Assembly: GCA_007121755.1 (NCBI GenBank)
Contig: SKJZ01000255.1
Coordinates: 1 to 9,403, forward strand
DNA: 9,403 bases
Direction: 5' to 3'
Source: Halorhodospira sp.
GTDB taxonomy: Bacteria > Pseudomonadota > Gammaproteobacteria > Nitrococcales > Halorhodospiraceae
Each line of letters starts with the position of its first letter. Positions within the stretch are counted from its first letter, which is position 1. Below are positions 1 through 6,953 of the stretch, one piece after another. The position numbers were made by a program, and so were the translations under genes. Under the pieces are notes generated by a model. It had not been told where the DNA came from. It saw nothing but the letters and a program-made list of their open reading frames with translations, and made no database searches.

Positions 1-18
1 CGTAACGACATGGCGTTT

Positions 19-2382
19 CTACTCTACCGTCTTCAGGGCCTCGACCATGTCGAGGCGGTGGAGCCGCCGGGCGACGAGGATCAGCGACAGCGCCGAGGCC
101 AGCACCACCCCCGCCGCCGAGAAGGCGTAGGTCTGGTGGGTGATGACGAACGGGATGCGGAACAGATCCATGCTCATCGCCTCATTCAGCAGTAAGGCGA
201 ATCCGGTGCCCACCAGCCAGCCCACGGGGATCGCCACGAGGGTGAGGACCGCGATCTCGCCGATCAGTATCCACGCCACCTCCGCCCGGGTGAAGCCCAA
301 CACACGGAGCGTCGCCAGTTCCCTGGCCCGTTCGGCGAAGGCGATGCGGGCGTTGTTGTAGACCACCGCGAAGGTGATGGAGCCGGCGAGCAGAAGCAGG
401 ATACCCATAAAGATCAACACCGTGTCCTCGATGTAGTCGCGGAAGTTGCCCTCGGCCTCGGCGATCAGGCCGATGCCGGCGATCCGCGGGGTCTCCCACA
501 GTCGGTCGAATAAAGCCTGTTCCTCGCTCCGCTCGGTGAGCAGCCAGGCGCCGGAGACGGCTGGCCCCTCCCGCATCAGCCGGTTCAACGCGCGCCGCTC
601 CATATAGGCGCTGACCCCGATGGGTTCGTCCACGGTGGCCGCCAAGGGCGCCATCACCGTACGCCGGTGGCCCTCCATAATCTCCATCTCCAAGTGGTCG
701 CCGGGCGCCACCCCCAGATGGTCGGCTAGGTAGCCGGTAAGGAGCAGCCCCCCGGCGGGGGCCGCCACCGGCCGGTGGTCGGCGTCGATGAGGCCGCGCA
801 GGCGCGGGGCCGCATCGAGCCCGAGGACCGCGGTGCGGTACTCCCGCCGCTCGTGGACCAAGCGGACCGGCACGGTACGGTACGTCTCCACGTGGTGGAC
901 CCCCGGCAGGGCCCGCAGCTCCGCCGCCGCCCGCTCCGAAGTCGGTTCGGTGAAGGTCAAGTGGACGTCCATCTTCTGGACCAGCCGGTACTGGATATCG
1001 AGCAGGTGATCCACGGCGTTGAACTGGTAGCTGCCCAACAGCAGCAGCCCCCCGGAGAGGGCGATGCCCAGCAGCGACAGCGAGGCCTTGAAGCGGTGGC
1101 GGGAGAGGTTGCGGGCGATCATTCGGCTCGGTTGATCGAGCAGCCGCCCCCAGCGGGAGCGCTCCAGCCACCCCTGGCGGAAGGTCTCCGGGGCCGGTGG
1201 CCGCATGGCCTGGGCCGGCGGCAGGCGGACCGCGTTGTATACGGCCCGGAAGGTGCCCAGCAGCGCGGCGCCGGCGGCCACCGCCACGCCCAAGGCCATC
1301 ACCCGGGGCTGGAGCCGGAAGCTCATCTCCGGGAAGCGGAAGTACTCGGCGTAGACCGCCGCCAGCCCCTCCGCCGCCCACGCCCCGAAGCCGATGCCGA
1401 GGGCGCAGCCCGCCGCCACGATGCCGCCGGTGAGCAGGCCGTAGTGGACGGCCAGGTCGCGGTTGCCGTAGCCGAACGCCTTGAGGACCGCCACCTGCTG
1501 GCGCTGGGTGCGGATGATCCGCCCCATCACTACGTTCAGGAGGAACGCCGCCACCCCGAGGAAAATGGCCGGCAACACCGTGGCCATCACCCGCAACTGA
1601 TCCAACTCCTCGGAGAGGAAGCGGTGGGAGATCTGGTCGTCGCGACTGTAAGCGCCGATGCTGCCGTAGGGCTCCAGTACCGCATCCACGGCGTCGATGA
1701 CCGTGGGTGCGTCGGCACCGGCTTGCAGCGTGATCACCACGCTGTTGAAGGCGCCGTCCATGTTGTAGGCGTGGGCCAGGGCGCGCCGGTTCATCCACAG
1801 TACGCCGTACCGCTCGTAGTCCGGCAGGAGGTCGGCGGGACCCAACTGGTAGATGAACTCCGGCGACAGCACCACGCCGCTGACGGTCAAGGTCTCCAGG
1901 CGGCCGTAGACGATGGCCCGCAGGCGATCCCCGGCCCGCAAGCCGTGTGCCTCGGCGAACGGCTCGCTGACCGCCACCTGGTCGGCGCGCCCCGGTTCGG
2001 GCAGGCGGCCCTCCCGCAGGTAGAGCCGGTGGAGGTGGGGTTGGCGGCCGTCGGGAATGGAGAGCAGCAGTCCACGCACCGGGTCACCGAAACCCGGGAC
2101 CTCCAACCGCACCGGGGCCTGCACCCGCGTCTCCACCTGGTTGACGCCGGGGATCTCCCGCAGCCGCTCCGCCACCCCCTCCGGGGCCCGCCGCAGCTCG
2201 GCGAAGACGTGGCCGAAGTGGTGATCCTGGTAGAACCGCGTCTGGGAGAGCTGGATCGCATCGAGGGTGGTTACCGCCAGGATCAGCACCATGACCCCGG
2301 AGCCGATGACCACGGCGATGGCCGCCGCCTGTCCCTTGAGGGTGGCTAGGTCGCGCAACAGCTTGCGGTGGAGGGTGCGCAT
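19..2382 (-). CDS. ABC transporter permease with two FtsX domains
   Basis: This is a 787-residue inner-membrane permease, the partner of the ATPase encoded just upstream. The architecture is duplicated. There is one N-terminal membrane segment (about residues 18-40) and a large extracytoplasmic domain (about 45-260). A three-helix FtsX block follows (about 266-286, 312-340, 361-380). The second half repeats the plan: a helix at about 434-455, a second extracytoplasmic domain (about 465-650), and helices at about 653-676, 702-733 and 752-772. Each FtsX block carries a cytoplasmic stretch of the type QVAVLKAFGY (297-306) or ELATLRVLGF (688-697), the usual ATPase-contact region, and the protein ends in EALKTVE. 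Such 8-helix permeases belong to the MacB/LolCE-like superfamily, which uses mechanotransmission and often moves lipids, lipoproteins or peptides; the substrate here cannot be read. The ATG at 2382 lies 9 bp after the ATPase stop, with only a weak ribosome binding site. After its TAG, an ATG at 11-9 could open a further gene that runs off the window. Confidence 0.92.
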   Translation of the reverse strand: MRTLHRKLLRDLATLKGQAAAIAVVIGSGVMVLILAVTTLDAIQLSQTRFYQDHHFGHVFAELRRAPEGVAERLREIPGVNQVETRVQAPVRLEVPGFGDPVRGLLLSIPDGRQPHLHRLYLREGRLPEPGRADQVAVSEPFAEAHGLRAGDRLRAIVYGRLETLTVSGVVLSPEFIYQLGPADLLPDYERYGVLWMNRRALAHAYNMDGAFNSVVITLQAGADAPTVIDAVDAVLEPYGSIGAYSRDDQISHRFLSEELDQLRVMATVLPAIFLGVAAFLLNVVMGRIIRTQRQQVAVLKAFGYGNRDLAVHYGLLTGGIVAAGCALGIGFGAWAAEGLAAVYAEYFRFPEMSFRLQPRVMALGVAVAAGAALLGTFRAVYNAVRLPPAQAMRPPAPETFRQGWLERSRWGRLLDQPSRMIARNLSRHRFKASLSLLGIALSGGLLLLGSYQFNAVDHLLDIQYRLVQKMDVHLTFTEPTSERAAAELRALPGVHHVETYRTVPVRLVHERREYRTAVLGLDAAPRLRGLIDADHRPVAAPAGGLLLTGYLADHLGVAPGDHLEMEIMEGHRRTVMAPLAATVDEPIGVSAYMERRALNRLMREGPAVSGAWLLTERSEEQALFDRLWETPRIAGIGLIAEAEGNFRDYIEDTVLIFMGILLLLAGSITFAVVYNNARIAFAERARELATLRVLGFTRAEVAWILIGEIAVLTLVAIPVGWLVGTGFALLLNEAMSMDLFRIPFVITHQTYAFSAAGVVLASALSLILVARRLHRLDMVEALKTVE

Positions 2383-2391
2383 CCGGCCGTC

Positions 2392-3135
2392 TCACCAGTG
2401 AAGTTCGGCGGGGGAGACGCGCCGTTGGTTGACCTCCACTTGGGCCACACGCCCGTCACTGAGGTGGATGACGCGGTCGGCCATCCCGCCGATCACTGCG
2501 TTGTGGGTGATGACCGCGGTGGTGGTGCCCAACTCCCGGTTGATCCGCTCGATGGCGGCCAAGACCTGGACCCCGGTCTTGGAGTCCAGGGCGCCGGTGG
2601 GCTCATCGCAGAGGAGGACCGCGGGCCGTTTAGCGATAGCGCGGGCGATGGCCACCCGCTGCTGCTCGCCGCCCGAGAGCTGGGACGGGAAGTGGTCGAG
2701 GCGGCCCTCTAAACCCACCAGCGCCAGCGCCTCCTCGGGGGGCATCGGGTCGCGTGCGATCTCGGTGACCACCGCCACGTTCTCCCGGGCGGTGAGGCTG
2801 GAGATCAGGTTGTAGAACTGAAAGACGAAGCCCACGTGGTCGCGGCGGTAGGCGGTCAAGGTCTGGTCGTCGGCCCGCACCAGATCCTGCCCGCCGTACC
2901 GCACCGACCCGCCGGTGGCACTGTCGAGGCCGCCCAGGATATTGAGCAGGGTCGACTTGCCGGAGCCGGAAGCCCCCAGCATCACCGTCAGCTCGCCGGC
3001 GTACAACTCCAGATCGATGCCGCGCAGGGCGTGGATCTCCATCTCGCCCATGCGGTAGACCTTGGTCACCCCCTCGGCGTGGAAGACGACCCGCCCCTCC
3101 GCGGGCGGCCCGGTGTCGGCCGGTGCGTCTACCAA
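2392..3135 (-). CDS. ABC transporter ATP-binding protein, LolD/MacB type
   Basis: This is a 247-residue cytoplasmic ATPase that powers the adjacent FtsX-type permease. All ABC motifs are present: Walker A GASGSGKST at residues 54-62, a Q-loop in FVFQFYNL, the signature LSGGEQQR, Walker B LLCDEP followed by TGALDS, and the switch histidine in VITHN. The DEPTGALDS wording and the Q-loop are typical of the LolD/MacB/FtsE group (family knowledge). The reading frame is open further upstream to 3297, but that part overlaps gloA deeply and reads like an out-of-frame shadow. I chose the TTG at 3135-3133 because it overlaps the gloA stop codon (TTGGTAG), gives a normal family length, and has GGAG 11 nt upstream. 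This arrangement implies translational coupling to gloA. A later GTG (residue 23) is possible but would trim the first strand. It precedes the permease by 9 bp in the same operon. Confidence 0.9.
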   Translation of the reverse strand: MVDAPADTGPPAEGRVVFHAEGVTKVYRMGEMEIHALRGIDLELYAGELTVMLGASGSGKSTLLNILGGLDSATGGSVRYGGQDLVRADDQTLTAYRRDHVGFVFQFYNLISSLTARENVAVVTEIARDPMPPEEALALVGLEGRLDHFPSQLSGGEQQRVAIARAIAKRPAVLLCDEPTGALDSKTGVQVLAAIERINRELGTTTAVITHNAVIGGMADRVIHLSDGRVAQVEVNQRRVSPAELHW

Positions 3136-3569
3136 GTCCCGGTGTTCTCCATGGAGGCCCACGGCTCCTCCGGTAACAGCGGATCGCCCGCCTGCAACAA
3201 CTCGATGGAGATCCCGTCCGGTGAGCGGATGAAGGCCATGTGGCCGTCCCGCGGCGGGCGGTTGATGGTGACCCCCGCATCCATCAGCTTCCGGCACAGG
3301 TCGTAGATGTTCTCCACCCGGTAGGCCAAGTGGCCGAAGTTCCGTCCGCCGGTGTACGTCTCCGGATCCCAGTTCCAGGTCAGTTCGAGCATCGGCGCCT
3401 TATCGCGGTGCGCTCGCTCCACGTCGTCCGGCGCCGCCAGAAAGACCAGCGTGAACCGCCCCTTCTCGTTGTCGTAACGGCGGACCTCCACGAGGCCCAA
3501 ACGGTTGCAGTAGAAGTCCAGCGAGGCGTCGAGATCGGTGACGCGGACCATGGTGTGCAGGTATTGCAT
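3129..3569 (-). CDS. gloA: Lactoylglutathione lyase (glyoxalase I)
   Basis: GloA converts the hemithioacetal of methylglyoxal and glutathione to S-lactoylglutathione in the cytosol, the first step of methylglyoxal detoxification. The 146-residue protein starts MQYLHTMVRVTDLDASLDFY and shows the two beta-alpha-beta-beta-beta modules of the vicinal oxygen chelate fold. The four expected metal ligands are visible: His5, Glu62 (in LELTWNW), His80 (in NFGHLAYRV) and Glu123 (in ISIELLQ). These match the H/E/H/E set of the Escherichia coli nickel enzyme. The size is close to the E. coli protein, with a short extra tail (EPWASMENTGTW). The ATG at 3569 has a good Shine-Dalgarno (GGGGAG, about 7 nt upstream), which lies within a small hairpin. 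It is the first gene of an operon whose next gene, an ABC ATPase, overlaps its last codons by 7 nt. Confidence 0.96.
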   Translation of the reverse strand: MQYLHTMVRVTDLDASLDFYCNRLGLVEVRRYDNEKGRFTLVFLAAPDDVERAHRDKAPMLELTWNWDPETYTGGRNFGHLAYRVENIYDLCRKLMDAGVTINRPPRDGHMAFIRSPDGISIELLQAGDPLLPEEPWASMENTGTW

Positions 3570-3582
3570 GGGAGCATCTCCC
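3570..3582 (-). promoter_or_regulatory. Hairpin over the gloA ribosome binding site
   Basis: On the minus strand the bases just before the gloA ATG read GGGAG ATG CTCCC, a 5-bp GC-rich stem with a 3-nt loop. The left side of the stem is the Shine-Dalgarno itself. If it forms in the mRNA it would cover the ribosome binding site and dampen initiation. The stem is short and could be chance in GC-rich DNA. No clear sigma-70 promoter stands out upstream; CATACT at about 3603-3608 (minus strand) is a weak -10 candidate without a good -35. Confidence 0.3.
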
Positions 3583-3678
3583 CGGGTTTGCTGATGAAAA
3601 ACAGTATGGCATTGCAGGGGGGGCGGGCGGCTACTACTTCATGGCGGGATACAGCGGGAAGTTGGGTTGCCGGGGTTG

Positions 3679-3919
3679 CTAACGTTACGGAAAGGATTGC
3701 CGGGGCGTGGTTCCTGCCGGGCTCACCGGACGCGCCCTTCGGGTTCCCTGCGCTTCTCGGCCGATCAGGAGCGCGCGCAAAAACTCGCGTCGCTGGCGCG
3801 CCGCTCAGACAGCTTGCGCGCTCTCCGCTTCGCGGAGTCCTGATCGCCCTGCGATGCTCGGCGCGTCCGGAGGCCGCCCGGCAGGAACCCCGCCCCGGCA
3901 ATCCTTTCCGTAACGTTAG
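3679..3919. repeat. 241-bp palindromic element with 44-bp terminal inverted repeats
   Basis: The ends are inverted copies of each other: 3679-3722 (starting CTAACGTTACGGAAAGG) pairs with 3876-3919 at 43 of 44 positions, the only mismatch being T3708. The interior continues the symmetry in pieces. CCGGACGCGCC at 3726-3736 pairs with 3860-3870. GATCAGGA at 3763-3770 pairs with 3838-3845. AGCGCGC...AA at 3770-3780 pairs with TTGCGCGCT at 3814-3822. CTCCGC-TTC-GCGGAG at 3823-3837 is a local hairpin. The whole element can therefore fold into one long branched stem. A TA sits at each tip (3680-3681 and 3917-3918), which would fit a TA target duplication, but TA is part of the palindrome so this is not proof. 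There is no transposase. The best reading is a MITE-like or other intergenic palindromic repeat; a structured RNA is an alternative. It sits between gloA and the AAA+/S8 cassette. Confidence 0.75.
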
Positions 3920-3971
3920 TGCATTGCTGTGCCGGATTGGTGGGGCTTTCGGTCAATGGGCTACGAAAAGG

Positions 3972-4412
3972 CTACCTCGAAACCGCCAGGCCAAACGGGG
4001 CTGCTCCGCGTGCCCTCGCCGAAACTTCCGCTCTCAGGGTCCGGGGGGCGAAGTCCAGTGTTGCTATTGTTGTTAGCGCGGTGCGAACACTGGCTACTGG
4101 ATCCAACGGTAACCACCTCACCATGCAGAGCGCTCCGAGTCGCTGCAGATCGCGGAGGTTGCCCGTCAGTGCATGCCGGTTCAACGTCCGCTCGAGCTCT
4201 GCCGACCAGGGCGCGTTCGCCAGCAGGTTGTCACGTTGCCAAAGCTCGCGCTTGCGGCGACCGAACAGCGCGCTCTTGGAGAGTGATCGGAGCGAGCCCA
4301 CCGCAAGGCGCGGTGACAACCTTCTTCTCTTGTCCACACGGATAGCAAAGAAGTCATTGCTGTAAAGCCCAGTGCCATTCTTGCATTGCAGAATAAATGG
4401 GTTGTGGCCAGG
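3972..4412 (-). pseudogene. Possible remnant of an AAA+ activator-like gene downstream of the protease
   Basis: Directly after the protease stop codon the same minus-strand frame stays open for about 147 codons, down to a stop at 3972. The only plausible internal start is a GTG at 4337, which has no convincing ribosome binding site. The middle part, roughly 4098-4244, looks protein-like: it contains NAPWSAELERTLNRH followed by LTGNLRDLQRLGALC. The spacing and wording resemble the end of a sigma-54-activator AAA+ domain, where a PW..L..L stretch precedes a GN.R(D/E)L motif (family knowledge). No Walker motifs or DNA-binding helix are visible, so at most this is a decayed fragment. The last 40 codons look like random GC-rich translation. 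It could also be non-coding. A 6-bp stem (CACCGC/GCGGTG) at 4299-4315 lies inside it without a T-run on the minus strand, so I do not call a terminator. Confidence 0.25.
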
Positions 4413-6941
4413 CTACGCGCCAGTATCAATGCCAACCGGCACCGAGACCAGATTTTCGACCTCAGAATAGATATCGATATCTTGGTCAGGCGCATCGATG
4501 CTCACCACCAAGCTGTAACGTACGGGCTTTTGCCAGCGTCCTCGGGCGGTGCGGTATTTCCACCACCCTCCCACCGGATAGACGGCGATGGTATTCATGT
4601 CCGCCAAGTCGGCCGCCGAGCCTGTCCACGTATCGGAGTGCAATGAACCACGTGTGCGCAACTGCGGCCCGAGTCGCCAACCGTCAGCATCTCCTTCCGG
4701 ACCGTCGTACTCCTCCGCCTCGGCAAGGGCGTTGATGGAAGCCCTGAAGTTCTCGAGCGACTGGCCCGGGCGAATCACCTCGAATCGGAGGCCGTGGGAC
4801 TGGTAGCTGTACCGGCGCCGGTAACCTCGTCGTCCCGGGTTCGGTTCAATAAAGTAAGAGAGGGTCACCCGCAGCTTCAGCTCCAATTCCGGCGGGAGTT
4901 GACGCAATATCTCCTCCGGCCAGGGCAGCTGATAGAGCTGCATTTGGTACAGCTTGGGGTCGGTGGAGTTTTTAGCGTCGGGTGCACGGCTAAACGGCTG
5001 GAGCGAATCCTGGGCGATGAGGGTGAGCGCGTTATCGGCACTGTATCTTGCGCGCTCCAGGTCAGGGACCCCGAACCCCACTGTCCTGAGCGCCACCTGC
5101 TTCGCGACCCTGGGGCTATGTTGCTCGTGGAGCATTCCAAAGCGCGCCAGCATTCGCGGGGTCCATTCGGCCGAATGGACCAGCAATGCGCGGATGGTTT
5201 CCGGCCAGTAGCCCGGGTAATCGACCATCAGTTGCGCGGCCTGCCCGGATATCAGGGCGCACGCCGCGCTGGTATCGGCCGTTGTTTCGAACAGTTGGCC
5301 CTCGGTTCGGCCCGAGGTCGTAAGCAAAGAGACGACGTCGGCATTGGTCACCTCATCCTGAGCCGGCGAGAGAAGTCGGTTGCCCCCTTCTGCCACGACA
5401 TCCGGCCTATAGGGCGCGTGCTTCCGCCAGCGCCAATTGACTGACGAACACGAGGCCGGTGCGACATCGCCGGCGTGCGCCAGGGGTGACCACCCGTCAA
5501 ATGTGGGATCATCGTTGGTGGTCTTCTCGGTAAAGGCGCCCACAGTTAGTGCATTCCACGATTGGGCGGGGTCTTCGATCTCCGAGAGGCAGGCCTGATC
5601 CCAGCAGTCCATCAGTGGAGAGACATGCCGATTGTTGCCTGCGGAGATCACGAAAAGGCGATGGATCCCGTCCTCCATTCCGGAAGAAAACTGGTCAATC
5701 TCCGCAGACCATGACGACGGCTGGCCCCCCTCCCGCTCGGGATCGGCGGTGACCCCGAGAGAATAGACCCGCCTCCAGTCCGACCGCTTGGCATCCATCT
5801 TCTCCGCGGTGTCGACCGTAATGGCACCGTACAATTCGGGATCGTTTTGGCCGGTAGGCGGCAGGATTCGTCCCGACTCGATGCGGTGGTTCAGAACAAG
5901 TGGCTCATCACTCATCAGGGCATGGTGAAGGTCTCCGAAAGCGGCCAAGCCTGCCTGCAGTGAGCCATGATCGTTATAGGAGCCGAACGGACTGGCCTGA
6001 TCGTAAGCGTCATAGAGCGGCCAGTCCGGATGCCATCGCTCGGCGAGTTCCTCCCCGGAGACGCGCCGCAACAGACCGTGATGATAGTTGACCCCACCAT
6101 CCAAGACCGCCACCGCAGCGGTTGCGCCGTCCTGGATCTGAATCCGCTGGTTCAAGTCGTCCAGCCACTGCTGCTGCTCTTTCGGTGCACATTCGAGCAA
6201 GACGTTGGGAGTATCCTTGGCCCGGCGTAGTTCTTCCAGATTGGCGATCAGCTCCGGCGCTCGTTCCAACTGGCTGGCTGACGCTTTGATCAACACGACG
6301 GTGCTGTCGAAGAAATCAAGGGCGGTGTTGGCGAGCCGCGCGCCGATCCTTTCGGCCAACTGGTCGGCAATCTCACGGGGGATCTCGTCATCTGGTCGAT
6401 TCTTTAGCCAGAGCTCCCACCACACCTCCTGTCCAGGATCGCCAGGAAACAGTGCCGGGTCATCCGTCCAGAAGGCACGCAGGTCCGCCAGCTTCACCTC
6501 GACGATGCTGTTGATTAGGATGTGGTTTCTCGGTCCGCCCCGGCCATCTTTGTCCGGATCCAGATACTGCTCCAGCTTCCGCAAGAAAACCTGCCGGCGC
6601 GGTTCCGGAATGAACACCACGGCTCTCTCTTGCCCTTCCAGCTTCTGGCAGGCGTACAGCTTGAAATCCCGAACGGTGTCGAGGCTGTCGAGTGGCAATT
6701 CGCAATCGGGTGCGCCGATGATTTCGACGTAGACGCCAGCGTCCTCCGTAATAGGGGGAGGCGCGTGCTCTCGTCGTGCCTCATACTGATCAAGCAGGCG
6801 TGAGTATTGGTCGACAAGGGAGCCCCCGTGTGCGGCCCGGTCGCGCGCGGGAACTTCGGGATTTGGAGGCCGTCGACGGGACTGGAATCGCTCGTCAGCC
6901 GAAAATCCTTCGATGAGTAGATGCGGTTTCCGTTCCGGCAT
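4413..6941 (-). CDS. Cytoplasmic subtilisin-like S8 serine protease of the AAA+/protease cassette
   Basis: This is an 842-residue protease. The S8 core lies at about residues 270-630, with Asp281 in AVAVLDGGV, His325 in YNDHGSLQAGL, the oxyanion Asn436 in VISAGNN and Ser558 in DTSAACALISG. The triad therefore looks intact, but the wording departs from classical subtilases: HGS.QAG instead of HGTHVAG, and DTSAA instead of GTSMAAP. There is no signal peptide or membrane helix; the charged start MPERKPHLLIEG points to the cytosol. About 270 residues precede the core and about 210 follow it. These regions are not recognised; they are much larger than a normal propeptide and may bind substrate or the ATPase. 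The ATG at 6941 lies 12 bp after the AAA+ gene stop, with a weak GGTTAGG upstream. It is the second gene of a two-gene operon. The mechanism (protease) is well supported; the targets and role are unknown. Confidence 0.9.
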   Translation of the reverse strand: MPERKPHLLIEGFSADERFQSRRRPPNPEVPARDRAAHGGSLVDQYSRLLDQYEARREHAPPPITEDAGVYVEIIGAPDCELPLDSLDTVRDFKLYACQKLEGQERAVVFIPEPRRQVFLRKLEQYLDPDKDGRGGPRNHILINSIVEVKLADLRAFWTDDPALFPGDPGQEVWWELWLKNRPDDEIPREIADQLAERIGARLANTALDFFDSTVVLIKASASQLERAPELIANLEELRRAKDTPNVLLECAPKEQQQWLDDLNQRIQIQDGATAAVAVLDGGVNYHHGLLRRVSGEELAERWHPDWPLYDAYDQASPFGSYNDHGSLQAGLAAFGDLHHALMSDEPLVLNHRIESGRILPPTGQNDPELYGAITVDTAEKMDAKRSDWRRVYSLGVTADPEREGGQPSSWSAEIDQFSSGMEDGIHRLFVISAGNNRHVSPLMDCWDQACLSEIEDPAQSWNALTVGAFTEKTTNDDPTFDGWSPLAHAGDVAPASCSSVNWRWRKHAPYRPDVVAEGGNRLLSPAQDEVTNADVVSLLTTSGRTEGQLFETTADTSAACALISGQAAQLMVDYPGYWPETIRALLVHSAEWTPRMLARFGMLHEQHSPRVAKQVALRTVGFGVPDLERARYSADNALTLIAQDSLQPFSRAPDAKNSTDPKLYQMQLYQLPWPEEILRQLPPELELKLRVTLSYFIEPNPGRRGYRRRYSYQSHGLRFEVIRPGQSLENFRASINALAEAEEYDGPEGDADGWRLGPQLRTRGSLHSDTWTGSAADLADMNTIAVYPVGGWWKYRTARGRWQKPVRYSLVVSIDAPDQDIDIYSEVENLVSVPVGIDTGA

Positions 6942-6953
6942 TAGACCTAACCA

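Noticed and set aside
1..11. Start of a further gene after the permease (ATG at 11-9 on the minus strand)
   Set aside because: Its position 7 bp after the permease stop fits an operon, but under four codons are visible, so no gene can be supported.
182..1798. 538-codon open frame on the minus strand in another phase within the permease gene
   Set aside because: Its composition is arginine/glycine/proline-rich and featureless, typical of an off-frame reading of GC-rich DNA, and it overlaps the real gene completely.
775..2349. 524-codon open frame on the plus strand opposite the permease gene
   Set aside because: It is a shadow of the high-GC permease gene: the translation is rich in Q, R, G and H with no domain, while the opposite strand has a full membrane protein pattern.
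3136..3297. Upstream extension of the ABC ATPase frame to 3297
   Set aside because: This part overlaps gloA out of frame and encodes no family-like sequence; the TTG at 3135 gives the right length and has a plausible ribosome binding site.
3679..3919. Integron attC site
   Set aside because: The tips contain GCTAAC and GTTAG but do not fit the full RYYYAAC/GTTRRRY pattern, the element is longer than usual attC sites, and the arms are nearly perfect, unlike attC.
3240..4076. 278-codon plus-strand open frame across gloA and the palindrome
   Set aside because: Its first half is the antisense of gloA and the second half reads through the palindromic repeat; there is no domain or ribosome binding site.
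4299..4315. CACCGC/GCGGTG hairpin as terminator of the cassette
   Set aside because: On the minus strand it is followed by GGCTCG and not by a T-run; it also lies about 100 bp past the protease stop.
3609..4389. Three copies of GCATTGC at 3609-3615, 3921-3927 and 4383-4389
   Set aside because: They are only 7 bp long with irregular spacing and do not directly flank the palindrome, so a target-site or operator role is not supported.
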